DNA of 5,806 nt, from contig JAJYGB010000147.1 of NCBI GenBank assembly GCA_021785235.1, forward strand, positions 1-5,806, read 5' to 3'. Origin of the DNA: Bacteroidota bacterium. GTDB taxonomy: Bacteria; Bacteroidota; Kryptoniia; Kryptoniales; JAKASW01. Below the pieces are notes generated by a model, which worked only from the letters and a program-made list of their open reading frames with translations, was not told the origin of the DNA and made no database searches. Below, piece after piece: positions 1 to 5,762 of the stretch; the first letter of the stretch is position 1; each line of letters begins with the position of its first letter. The position numbers and the translations under genes are program-made.

Positions 1-53
1 TGTGCCGAGTGCAGGGGAAAGATCGGCATCATTATGTAGATGGTCGGTTGTCC

Positions 54-82
54 TTGACAATCCGACTGTGTTGTTTTAAGAT
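54..82 (+). promoter_or_regulatory. Sigma70-type promoter for the outer-membrane protein gene
   Basis: A perfect -35 hexamer TTGACA (54-59) is followed by exactly 17 bases and a -10 element TAAGAT (77-82, five of six consensus positions). Transcription would begin near 88-91, giving a leader of about 145 nt before the ATG at 234. The consensus is the general bacterial one, not the TTTG / TAnnTTTG type described for Bacteroidia. The match is read directly from the sequence; activity is inferred. Confidence 0.7.
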
Positions 83-87
83 AAAAC

Positions 88-233
88 ACCTTGACGAGAA
101 GGCTGCCTGGCGGAACTTGGGCTTATCCGACAAGGGTCGGGGAACAACGGGTCGCTGCGGGAATCGAAGCGTAGTATCGGTCTGGGCTGGGCAAGCGTCG
201 GTTCCGGCGGGAAACGGAAAAGGGAGCTGTAAA
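88..233 (+). promoter_or_regulatory. Structured 5' leader of the outer-membrane protein gene, no known riboswitch recognised
   Basis: This stretch lies between the promoter and the ATG at 234. It has no stop codon in the frame of the downstream gene, but its translation does not resemble a protein. Visible pairings are a hairpin CCGAC (127-131) / GTCGG (136-140) with loop AAGG; a hairpin TTCCG (202-206) / CGGAA (215-219) just before the Shine-Dalgarno sequence; and a long-range pairing CGGAAC (111-116) with GTTCCG (201-206) that excludes the second hairpin. I compared it by eye with cobalamin, SAM, TPP, c-di-GMP-I and ZTP riboswitch cores and found no match. A regulatory role is an inference. 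Confidence 0.35.
221..226 (+). promoter_or_regulatory. Ribosome binding site deciding the start at 234
   Basis: AGGGAG lies 7 nt before the ATG at 234. Immediately after that ATG comes a typical signal peptide. Together they fix the start here, although the reading frame stays open upstream to a GTG at 9. Confidence 0.75.
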
Positions 234-1619
234 ATGAGGTGCTCAATCGCATTCTTCGTGTTGTTAGCATGCAATTACACGAGCGCATCTGCTCAAACGT
301 ACGGATTGGATAATACCGATCCGTCAGTTTTTTCAAAGTTCAAGATACCTGACACTAAACTGAATTCGCTGAGGTTCGGAACGGATTTGAGTTTTATCTC
401 AAATAACAGCTACGGTTCGAGCCCTGGATACTCAACCAGTTCATCAAGCACAAATTTGAATTACTCCTTGGCGCCGAGGTACTACCTGCTGGAGGAGAAT
501 GACGATAGATACCTGTCGTTGAGCACGAGCATTAGCGGAGCTTATCAATATCAGGGGTATCAGAGTCAGGCTTCGGCCTTGCCAACGCCGAGCAAGCTCA
601 GACAGAACTACGGAGCTCTCGCTCTGAATTTAACCAACACGTACAGAGACTATTTCACACCCGTTGATGTGTATTACTCGGTTAACTCGAGTATTGTGGT
701 GGACATGGAGGGTAAATACCGATATCAATCGAACTCGAATTTCAGCAGGGAGTATTCGGGACAGAAGACGCAGGATTACGCTTTCGGGATCGGGATCGGC
801 TGGGGGAAGATCAGGAACGTCACTTCTGTCGTCTCGGCCATCAGGTTGCAGGAGAGGCTCAAACAGCTCAATCTTTTGAACCATGACCTTTCTGAGAAAA
901 TTATCGAAGACCTGGCCGGGCAGTTCTACCGGCTAGGCTATTACACATCGATTCATAGCAGACCGGACAAATTTTTCTGGCAGGATGTAGAAAGATCCCT
1001 GTCGAACGACGGCGTTTCACTCGACGGGCTGAACCAGTACGCTGACTCGTACATCAGGGAGGTGCCGAACGAGTTAAGGTTTTCGAGAAATGAAGGGCTG
1101 ATCGCCGGCATAAACCTGCGGTTCAATTACAACAACGCGTACTACTCGGATAATCCATCCAATGGCCTCCCGGCTGTTTCCGAACAGTTTTACACTCTCG
1201 TGAACGGGTATGTGACATACAGTCACCAGCTAAATCTCAATTCACAGATCAACTTTAATGTATCGCTGAGCGGCGGTCCGAACGTGATCAGAAATTCGGC
1301 CGTGAGGCAGGAATATGTTGCCGCGGCCGCTTTGGGATACAGTTACGAATTAACCGACAGGCTGGTGACTTCGATAAACAACGCCTTTAACCTTCAGCTT
1401 CAAAACGAATCCGGTCAGTACAAGGAGATCCAGAATTACCTTGACGTCGTGATGAATTATTTCGTTGAAGACGACCTGTCGCTTTCGGCTTCATATTCCT
1501 GGGATTATAATTACCATAGATATCAGTCTAGCCAGTACGCCCAGGCGAGCATCAACAATTACTTTCACATAGGCCTGACTTACTACATAAACAGGGGATT
1601 CATGTATAATCGGGATTAG
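234..1619 (+). CDS. Exported outer-membrane beta-barrel-like protein of unknown function
   Basis: The product has 461 residues. A signal peptide begins MRCSIAFFVLL and probably ends at SASA|Q near residue 20, so the protein leaves the cytoplasm. From about residue 45 the chain is rich in Tyr, Asn, Ser and Gln, with alternating short strands such as 'LSLSTSISGAYQYQ' and 'SLSASYSWDYNYHRY', the look of an outer-membrane beta-barrel. Residues about 185-280 differ: after 'GIGIGWGKIRNVT' come charged, probably helical stretches (AIRLQERLKQLNLL, LSEKIIEDLAGQFY, RPDKFFWQDVERSL). Barrel-like strands resume near residue 281 and run to the end (GLTYYINRGFMYNRD). Many FCB envelope proteins have this general look, but I do not recognise a named family or substrate. 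The gene has its own promoter and leader, and it converges with the CHRD gene. The start at 234 was chosen for its ribosome binding site and signal peptide; the 75 codons open upstream do not look coding. Barrel topology is inferred from composition. Confidence 0.8.
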   Translation: MRCSIAFFVLLACNYTSASAQTYGLDNTDPSVFSKFKIPDTKLNSLRFGTDLSFISNNSYGSSPGYSTSSSSTNLNYSLAPRYYLLEENDDRYLSLSTSISGAYQYQGYQSQASALPTPSKLRQNYGALALNLTNTYRDYFTPVDVYYSVNSSIVVDMEGKYRYQSNSNFSREYSGQKTQDYAFGIGIGWGKIRNVTSVVSAIRLQERLKQLNLLNHDLSEKIIEDLAGQFYRLGYYTSIHSRPDKFFWQDVERSLSNDGVSLDGLNQYADSYIREVPNELRFSRNEGLIAGINLRFNYNNAYYSDNPSNGLPAVSEQFYTLVNGYVTYSHQLNLNSQINFNVSLSGGPNVIRNSAVRQEYVAAAALGYSYELTDRLVTSINNAFNLQLQNESGQYKEIQNYLDVVMNYFVEDDLSLSASYSWDYNYHRYQSSQYAQASINNYFHIGLTYYINRGFMYNRD

Positions 1620-1710
1620 GCTGGCCGGGCTCACCCGCCGAGTTCGGTGACGATGGAAACTCTCGTCCTCGGGACGTGGCTCTTCAGGGCCGCCACGCAC
1701 CTTTCTATTA
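1620..1710 (+). terminator. Possible weak terminator after the outer-membrane protein gene
   Basis: Downstream of the TAG at 1617-1619 there is a hairpin CGTGGC (1675-1680) / GCCACG (1692-1697) with an 11-nt loop, followed only by CACCTTTCTATT. Smaller stems precede it: CGGG/CCCG at 1626-1637 and GACGA/TCGTC at 1649-1667. No proper U-tract follows any of them, so this is a weak candidate. Transcripts may instead end at the strong hairpin at 1741-1763 or by another mechanism. Confidence 0.25.
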
Positions 1711-1728
1711 GAGGGATCCATGGTTGAC

Positions 1729-1763
1729 AAAAACAAAAAAGGCCCGCCTACTATCGGCGGGCC
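1729..1763 (-). terminator. Rho-independent terminator of the CHRD/T9SS gene
   Basis: A perfect 8-bp GC-only stem, GGCCCGCC (1741-1748) with GGCGGGCC (1756-1763), encloses a 7-nt loop. On the minus strand it is followed by TTTTTTGTTTTTGT (complement of 1727-1740). It begins 20 nt after the minus-strand stop codon. On the plus strand there is no downstream T-run, so it acts as an intrinsic terminator mainly for the minus-strand gene. Confidence 0.92.
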
Positions 1764-1783
1764 GTCTCTCAATTGCTGTCGGT

Positions 1784-3622
1784 TTACTTAAGCAGGATCA
1801 TTTTCTTTGTAAGAAAAGCATTCCCGTTGTCGGAGAGCCTGTAGAAGTAGACGCCGCTTGCCAGCCTGCTTGCGTCGAACCTGACGAAGTGAGTCCCAGC
1901 CTGTTCGGATCCGTCGACAAGAGTCGTGACTCTTTGGCCGAGGATATTGTATATATCCAACCGTACCAGTCCCTTCTCGGGAAGCGTGTAGCTGATCGTC
2001 GTCGACGGATTGAATGGGTTTGGATAATTTTGCGCGAGATGGAATCTGCTCGGGATCTTGTTCTGCGCTTCCCTGACAGCGGTGAGCAGCGAGCCGTCGT
2101 CCAGGACAAGCTGTCCCCTTATTTCCCCCGCAAGGTGGTCGGTCGTGTGGAAGTTCGCGTAGAGCATCCCACCCAGTAAATCAGGAAGGAGTGTGTCGGG
2201 AACAGAGGACCATATGCCCGAGGCCGTGCTGTCGGTGTAGCTGAGCGGCTCAACAACGGGACCGTTGTTTCCCGCAGATCCAATATGGATGTGTGCCGCG
2301 GTTAGCGCCGAGGAAAGACTTGCCACGGTAATGTTGTATTTCACATCCGACCCCGTGGTGTCTAGCACGGCCCATCCGGTGCCAGTCCCGGTTGTGGAAA
2401 TCGACGGCGAGCTTTGGTCGCTTGAGAGGCTGATCGAGAACGGAATCCCGTCGGCTCTCTTTAGCTGCCCGCGTATCTCGCCGGCAGGGTATGCCTTGGA
2501 ATGTATATTTACATAAATGTTCCCGCTCATCAGCGCGTCGATTATGCTGTCAGGTAAACCGGTCCAGGTCCCTTGCGCCGTATTTCCGGAAAAAGTCGCG
2601 ATAGGCTCTACAACTGCGCCGTTCGCTCCCGCCGCGCCGAGGTGAAAGTGCGCCGCGGTGAATGTACTATCGAGATCGGCGTACGTCACCCGATAAGTCA
2701 ATTGCGGCGAATCGGCTTGGCTGGCACCTCCTGGAATCGGTGGCAGCATATTGAGGACCGCCCAGGCCGTTCCCATGGCGTTTGTCGTTGAGGCTGGGAC
2801 GGTGTTGCTTCCGTTCATGGCAGTCTTCAGGAATATTTTTGGCGTAGGTTCAAGTGTGAACATTCCCCTGATCTCACCTCCCGGGTTGTTCGAAGTATGA
2901 ACGTTCACATAGAGATTATTGGTGAGAAGCGCTGCCCACATGGTGTCCGGGAATGCCCATTCGCCGGTAGCGGTGCTGTCGGTGATGCTGAACGGAAAAA
3001 CGACAGGTCCGTTTGTTCCGGGAGCGCCGAAATGGAAATGCGATCCGGTTACGTTTGATGTGAGCCCCGCTACCGTCACACGGTAGACGAGGACGTTCGA
3101 GTCGGGTTTAAAGAATGCCCAGCCGGTTCCGCTCCCGGTCACGGAGAGCGCGGGTACATCCTGCGTCCCGTCGAGGCTCATGGATATTCCCAGGTCCGGC
3201 GCCACCTTGAGCTGGCCGCGAATCTCGCCGCCCGGATACTTTTTCGAATGGATATTTATGTAGATGTCGCCTTTCATCAGTGCTGAGATCAGGCTGTCGG
3301 GAATATTTGTCCATATACCCGATGCCGTATTGCCGGTGAAAGAAGATGTAATGCCTTCTTCTACAGGGCCGTTCGTTCCCGCGGCGCCGAGGTGGAAGTG
3401 GGCAGCGGTGAATGTGCTGTCGAGATTCGCGTAGGTCACCCTGTAGGTCAGGCTCCCGCCGGCGACATTCAGGACTGCCCATGCCGTACCGGTCGCGTTC
3501 GAGACAGCAGCAGGAACGGATTGACTCCCGTCGAGGCTGGCAGTCAAGAATACTTGCGCCGAAACCGGCTTTGAGAGAAGGGTGGATAATAAAAACAGGA
3601 ACACTATCGTAGATCGTTTCAT
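1784..3622 (-). CDS. Secreted protein with four CHRD domains and a T9SS type A sorting domain
   Basis: The 612-residue product begins with a Sec signal peptide (MKRSTIVFLFLLSTLLSKPVSA|Q, cleavage near residue 22). Four CHRD domains follow at about 24-138, 146-255, 263-387 and 396-505. Each has a GTxWA strand, an HxH motif (H75/H77, H195/H197, H325/H327, H444/H446), a later His (H125, H242, H374, H492) and a closing GEIRG motif. CHRD domains were first described in animal chordin and are common in secreted bacterial proteins; their bacterial function is largely unknown. Residues 526-612 form a T9SS type A sorting domain: a QNYPNPFNPST box, LVRLDIYNILGQRV, LASGVYFYRL and a basic end KKMILLK. 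The protein should cross the outer membrane by T9SS and be released or anchored on the surface. The start is supported by a strong ribosome binding site. It stands alone on its strand with its own terminator. The domains are clear; the biological role is not known. Confidence 0.95.
   Translation of the reverse strand: MKRSTIVFLFLLSTLLSKPVSAQVFLTASLDGSQSVPAAVSNATGTAWAVLNVAGGSLTYRVTYANLDSTFTAAHFHLGAAGTNGPVEEGITSSFTGNTASGIWTNIPDSLISALMKGDIYINIHSKKYPGGEIRGQLKVAPDLGISMSLDGTQDVPALSVTGSGTGWAFFKPDSNVLVYRVTVAGLTSNVTGSHFHFGAPGTNGPVVFPFSITDSTATGEWAFPDTMWAALLTNNLYVNVHTSNNPGGEIRGMFTLEPTPKIFLKTAMNGSNTVPASTTNAMGTAWAVLNMLPPIPGGASQADSPQLTYRVTYADLDSTFTAAHFHLGAAGANGAVVEPIATFSGNTAQGTWTGLPDSIIDALMSGNIYVNIHSKAYPAGEIRGQLKRADGIPFSISLSSDQSSPSISTTGTGTGWAVLDTTGSDVKYNITVASLSSALTAAHIHIGSAGNNGPVVEPLSYTDSTASGIWSSVPDTLLPDLLGGMLYANFHTTDHLAGEIRGQLVLDDGSLLTAVREAQNKIPSRFHLAQNYPNPFNPSTTISYTLPEKGLVRLDIYNILGQRVTTLVDGSEQAGTHFVRFDASRLASGVYFYRLSDNGNAFLTKKMILLK
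2108..3553 (-). repeat. Fourfold CHRD coding repeat in A-B-A-B order
   Basis: The four CHRD units map to 3209-3553, 2858-3187, 2462-2836 and 2108-2437. Units 1 and 3 are closest to each other (shared LTYRVTYA.LDSTFTAAHF), while units 2 and 4 share GTGWA and TDSTA. The conserved core is also similar as DNA: 3368-3451 and 2618-2701 align without gaps over 84 bases with 14 differences by my count, exactly 750 bases apart. This points to duplication of a two-domain block. Unit 3 carries an extra Pro/Gly-rich loop of about 11 residues. Confidence 0.85.
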
Positions 3623-3627
3623 ATACT

Positions 3628-3633
3628 CCTCCT
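3628..3633 (-). promoter_or_regulatory. Strong ribosome binding site of the CHRD gene
   Basis: On the minus strand AGGAGG stands 5 nt before the ATG whose complement is at 3620-3622, within AAGGAGGAGTAT. It is a near-ideal Shine-Dalgarno sequence and fixes the start, in agreement with the signal peptide that follows. Confidence 0.85.
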
Positions 3634-3681
3634 TGTTCAGTCTCTATCTCTGATCCTTGCTCACAATCCCCAAAATGCTAC

Positions 3682-3713
3682 GGAAACCGGTCGACTCCAT
3701 TCTTCCGGCTTCC
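3682..3713. promoter_or_regulatory. Inverted repeat, operator or leader hairpin candidate
   Basis: GGAAACCGG (3682-3690) and CCGGCTTCC (3705-3713) form a 9-bp inverted repeat with 14 bases between the arms and one mismatch. In minus-strand RNA the mismatch becomes a G-U pair, so the whole stem can form, about 60 nt upstream of the CHRD start codon. It could be a binding site for a dimeric regulator or a hairpin in the CHRD mRNA leader. The sequence alone cannot decide between these. Confidence 0.4.
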
Positions 3714-3801
3714 TGATTTGTGCAACGATATTTTGTTCAAGACGGTTCCCGTTTCCCGTCACCCGCATGGGAGGTTCACCGCGCACGCCGACGGCGGGTA
3801 A

Positions 3802-3830
3802 TTGCAGTTTAGCGCCTCAGTTGATTACAT
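3802..3830 (+). promoter_or_regulatory. Weak promoter candidate for nadC-nadA
   Basis: TTGCAG (3802-3807), a 17-base spacer and TTACAT (3825-3830) preceded by TGA give a poor -35 and a poor but extended -10. Each hexamer matches only about three consensus positions. This is the best-placed candidate before nadC and would leave a leader of about 70 nt, but it may be chance. Confidence 0.2.
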
Positions 3831-3904
3831 TTTCAATGCCGGGTGCGACTGATGCTTCGAAGGCGCAATTCCGCTGAAAACGCTCAATAAAGACGGATTC
3901 GGGT

Positions 3905-4741
3905 ATGGCAGATTATATAATAAATGAAATAATAAGACGGGCACTCGCCGAGGATTTCGGAGGGGGAGACGTTACAACAAATTCTATAGTGTCTCAGGAT
4001 TCAGAGGTCTGCGGCCGGTTCATCGCCAAGTCCGCGGGCGTTGTCGCCGGCTGGGATGTCGTTAGGGCAACCTTCCGGCTTGTTGACGAGAGAGTGAAGT
4101 TGTTCCAGTCTGTCTCGGATGGCGCCGAGGTGAAGGCCGGTGAGTCGATAGGAAGAGTTGTCGGCCCCGGCAGGGCGATACTTTCGGGCGAACGCGTCGC
4201 ACTGAATTTTCTACAGCGGATGTCCGGTATCGCGACCGCGACACGCCGGTTTGTCGAGGCTGCCGCGGGGACGCGTGCCGTAATCCTTGACACGAGGAAG
4301 ACAGCGCCCGGTCTCAGAGTTCTTGACAAGTTGGCCGTCCGGATCGGAGGAGCTTCGAACCACCGCACCGGGCTGTACGACATGGTACTGATAAAGGACA
4401 ACCATATCGCCGAAGCGGGCGGAATCATCGAAGCGGTGCGGCGGGTGAAGAAGAGCCGTGCCGCGAATCTCAAGATTGAAGTCGAAGTGCGAAACCTTGA
4501 CGAACTGAGTGAAGCTGTCGAACTCGGCGTCGACCGCATATTGCTGGATAACATGAGCATACCCGAAATGCGCAGAGCCGTCAAGATTGTTGGAGGTAAA
4601 GTTCCTCTCGAGGCTTCGGGCAATATGAATATCCGAAGAATCAAGCCGGTCGCCGCCACCGGCGTTGATTTTATCTCGGTCGGAGCACTGACCCACTCCG
4701 TGATTGCCATGGACATAAGTTTAATGATAGAGAAGAAGTGA
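3905..4741 (+). CDS. nadC: Nicotinate-nucleotide pyrophosphorylase (quinolinate phosphoribosyltransferase, decarboxylating)
   Basis: NadC (EC 2.4.2.19) converts quinolinate and PRPP to nicotinate mononucleotide, CO2 and pyrophosphate in the cytoplasm, the step that joins de novo synthesis to the shared NAD pathway. The 278-residue length is normal. The N-terminal part has RALAEDFGGGDVTTNSIV (12-29) and the LSGERVALNFLQRMSGIAT helix (93-111). The barrel carries DTRKTAPG (129-136; R131, K132), GGASNHRTGLYDMVLIKDNH (148-167; H153, R154, K164), EVEVRN (192-197), LLDNM (213-217; D215) and EASGN (236-240), ending with SVGALTHS (258-265). The expected basic phosphate-binding and acidic metal-binding residues are all present. 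No good Shine-Dalgarno sequence is seen (bases before the ATG are ACGGATTCGGGT), but the N-terminus aligns with the family, so the start is credible. It leads a two-gene unit with nadA. Confidence 0.97.
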   Translation: MADYIINEIIRRALAEDFGGGDVTTNSIVSQDSEVCGRFIAKSAGVVAGWDVVRATFRLVDERVKLFQSVSDGAEVKAGESIGRVVGPGRAILSGERVALNFLQRMSGIATATRRFVEAAAGTRAVILDTRKTAPGLRVLDKLAVRIGGASNHRTGLYDMVLIKDNHIAEAGGIIEAVRRVKKSRAANLKIEVEVRNLDELSEAVELGVDRILLDNMSIPEMRRAVKIVGGKVPLEASGNMNIRRIKPVAATGVDFISVGALTHSVIAMDISLMIEKK

Positions 4742-4754
4742 TCGGATTTCAAAT

Positions 4755-5762
4755 ATGACAATACAGGATATGTATCTGAGAATGAAAGAGAAGCTGAGGG
4801 ATGTTGTGCCCGACGCCGAACTGAGAATAAAGGCTGGGCTGGCTTACGAGATAAACAGGCTGAAGGCGGAGCGAAACGCCGTTATCCTCGGACATAACTA
4901 CATGGAACCCGCCCTCTACTATTCGATCCCCGACTTTGTCGGCGATTCGCTGGAGCTTTCAAGAAAGGCGGCGCAAACCGACAAAGATATCATAGTTTTT
5001 TGCGGCGTGCGCTTCATGGCCGAGACCGCGAAGATACTGAACCCGGGAAAGACGGTCCTCCTTCCGTCGGAGAAGGCGGGCTGTTCCCTGGCGGCGAGCA
5101 TCACCGCCGCCGACGTGCGGAATCTCAAGGCACAATTTCCGGGAGTCCCTGTGGTCACTTACGTGAATACTTACGCCGACGTCAAGGCTGAATCCGATGT
5201 CTGCTGCACTTCGGGCAATGCCGCGGCCGTCGTCAGGTCGCTCCATAGCGAAGTCGTGATCTTTTTGCCGGACGAATTCCTTGCCAGAAATGTGGCGGCG
5301 GAGACCGGCAAGAAAATAATCTTCCCGAAGAAGGGCGGCTTGAATTCCAACGGGGACTTCCAGATGATAGGATGGGAGGGGAGATGCGAGGTACATGAAA
5401 AGTTTACGGTCGACGACATCGTGAATGTTAGGAAACAATTCCCGGACGTCGTCGTCCTGGCACATCCCGAGTGCAGTCCGGAAGTCGTCGCAGGCTCCGA
5501 CTTCTCCGGGAGATTTGTCAAAGAATCACATTCTCCGAGGTATCTTCTTCTGACTGAGTGCTCGATGGGAGACAACGTTGCCGCCGCGAATCCCGACAAA
5601 GAGATGCTCCGGCTCTGCAACATCAGGTGTCCCCATATGAACCAGATTACACTTGAGGATACGCTCGATGCTCTGCGGAATACACAGTATGTCATAGATG
5701 TACCGGAAGATATAAGGGTGAAAGCCGCGCGCGCTGTCGAACGGATGATCGCGATCGGCTGA
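4755..5762 (+). CDS. nadA: Quinolinate synthase, [4Fe-4S] enzyme
   Basis: NadA (EC 2.5.1.72) condenses iminoaspartate with dihydroxyacetone phosphate to form quinolinate, the substrate of the adjacent NadC. The 335 residues contain the three homologous domains of the family. Visible motifs are ILGHNYMEP (44-52), VGDSLELSR (62-70), CGVRFMAETAKIL (83-95), KAGCSLA (107-113), YVNTYADVKAESDVCCTSGNA (136-156, in part), WEGRCEVHEKF (207-217), HPECSPEV (237-244), LLTECSMGDNV (265-275) and CPHMNQITLE (292-301). The three expected cluster ligands are C110, C211 and C292, so the enzyme should be active but oxygen-sensitive. It starts 13 nt after the nadC stop, indicating an operon. Shine-Dalgarno pairing is weak at ATG 4755; in-frame ATGs at 4770 and 4782 are alternatives that would remove only non-conserved residues. 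The TECSM and CPHM motifs resemble the alphaproteobacterial-type NadA subgroup more than the E. coli form. Confidence 0.97.
   Translation: MTIQDMYLRMKEKLRDVVPDAELRIKAGLAYEINRLKAERNAVILGHNYMEPALYYSIPDFVGDSLELSRKAAQTDKDIIVFCGVRFMAETAKILNPGKTVLLPSEKAGCSLAASITAADVRNLKAQFPGVPVVTYVNTYADVKAESDVCCTSGNAAAVVRSLHSEVVIFLPDEFLARNVAAETGKKIIFPKKGGLNSNGDFQMIGWEGRCEVHEKFTVDDIVNVRKQFPDVVVLAHPECSPEVVAGSDFSGRFVKESHSPRYLLLTECSMGDNVAAANPDKEMLRLCNIRCPHMNQITLEDTLDALRNTQYVIDVPEDIRVKAARAVERMIAIG

Larger units (their letters stand above)
3623..3904. other. Divergent intergenic region between the CHRD gene and nadC
   Basis: This 282-bp region must contain control signals for two divergent transcripts. I see the CHRD ribosome binding site at its left edge, an inverted repeat at 3682-3713, a tandem heptamer TTCCCGT (3746-3752 and 3753-3759), a possible stem ACCCGC (3761-3766) / GCGGGT (3794-3799), and a weak promoter-like pair upstream of nadC. 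No convincing -35/-10 pair was found for the CHRD gene on the minus strand. No tRNA or credible small gene is present. Confidence 0.6.

Noticed and set aside
9..233. In-frame GTG at 9 that would add 75 residues to the outer-membrane protein
   Set aside because: The added segment crosses the promoter, has no protein-like character and would bury the signal peptide; ATG 234 has a ribosome binding site at the right distance.
261..274. Possible lipobox LLAC (residues 10-13) in the outer-membrane protein's signal peptide
   Set aside because: The hydrophobic region before the Cys is very short, and a good signal peptidase I site (SASA|Q) follows; a beta-barrel needs no lipid anchor. Not fully excluded.
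1724..1754. Promoter-like TTGACA (1724-1729) and TACTAT (1749-1754) on the plus strand
   Set aside because: The 19-base spacing is poor, and both elements lie inside the minus-strand terminator, whose A-run and loop explain them. It would only make antisense RNA to the CHRD gene.
1724..2179. Plus-strand open frame of 151 codons
   Set aside because: It is antisense to the T9SS domain and CHRD unit 4, and its translation has no domain or signal; the minus-strand protein is unmistakable.
2108..3553. Regular repeats as a possible CRISPR or satellite array
   Set aside because: The repeats are diverged coding units about 330-375 bases long that encode CHRD domains in one open frame.
3746..3759. 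Tandem heptamer TTCCCGT x2
   Set aside because: Only two copies, short and low in complexity; probably chance unless conserved in relatives.
3767..3877. Small plus-strand frame of 36 codons before nadC
   Set aside because: No ribosome binding site, composition unlike its neighbours, and it overlaps the region where the nadC promoter should be.
3994..4761. Minus-strand open frame of 255 codons
   Set aside because: It is antisense to nadC, Ser/Thr/Arg-rich as expected from the reverse complement of a GC-biased gene, with no motif.
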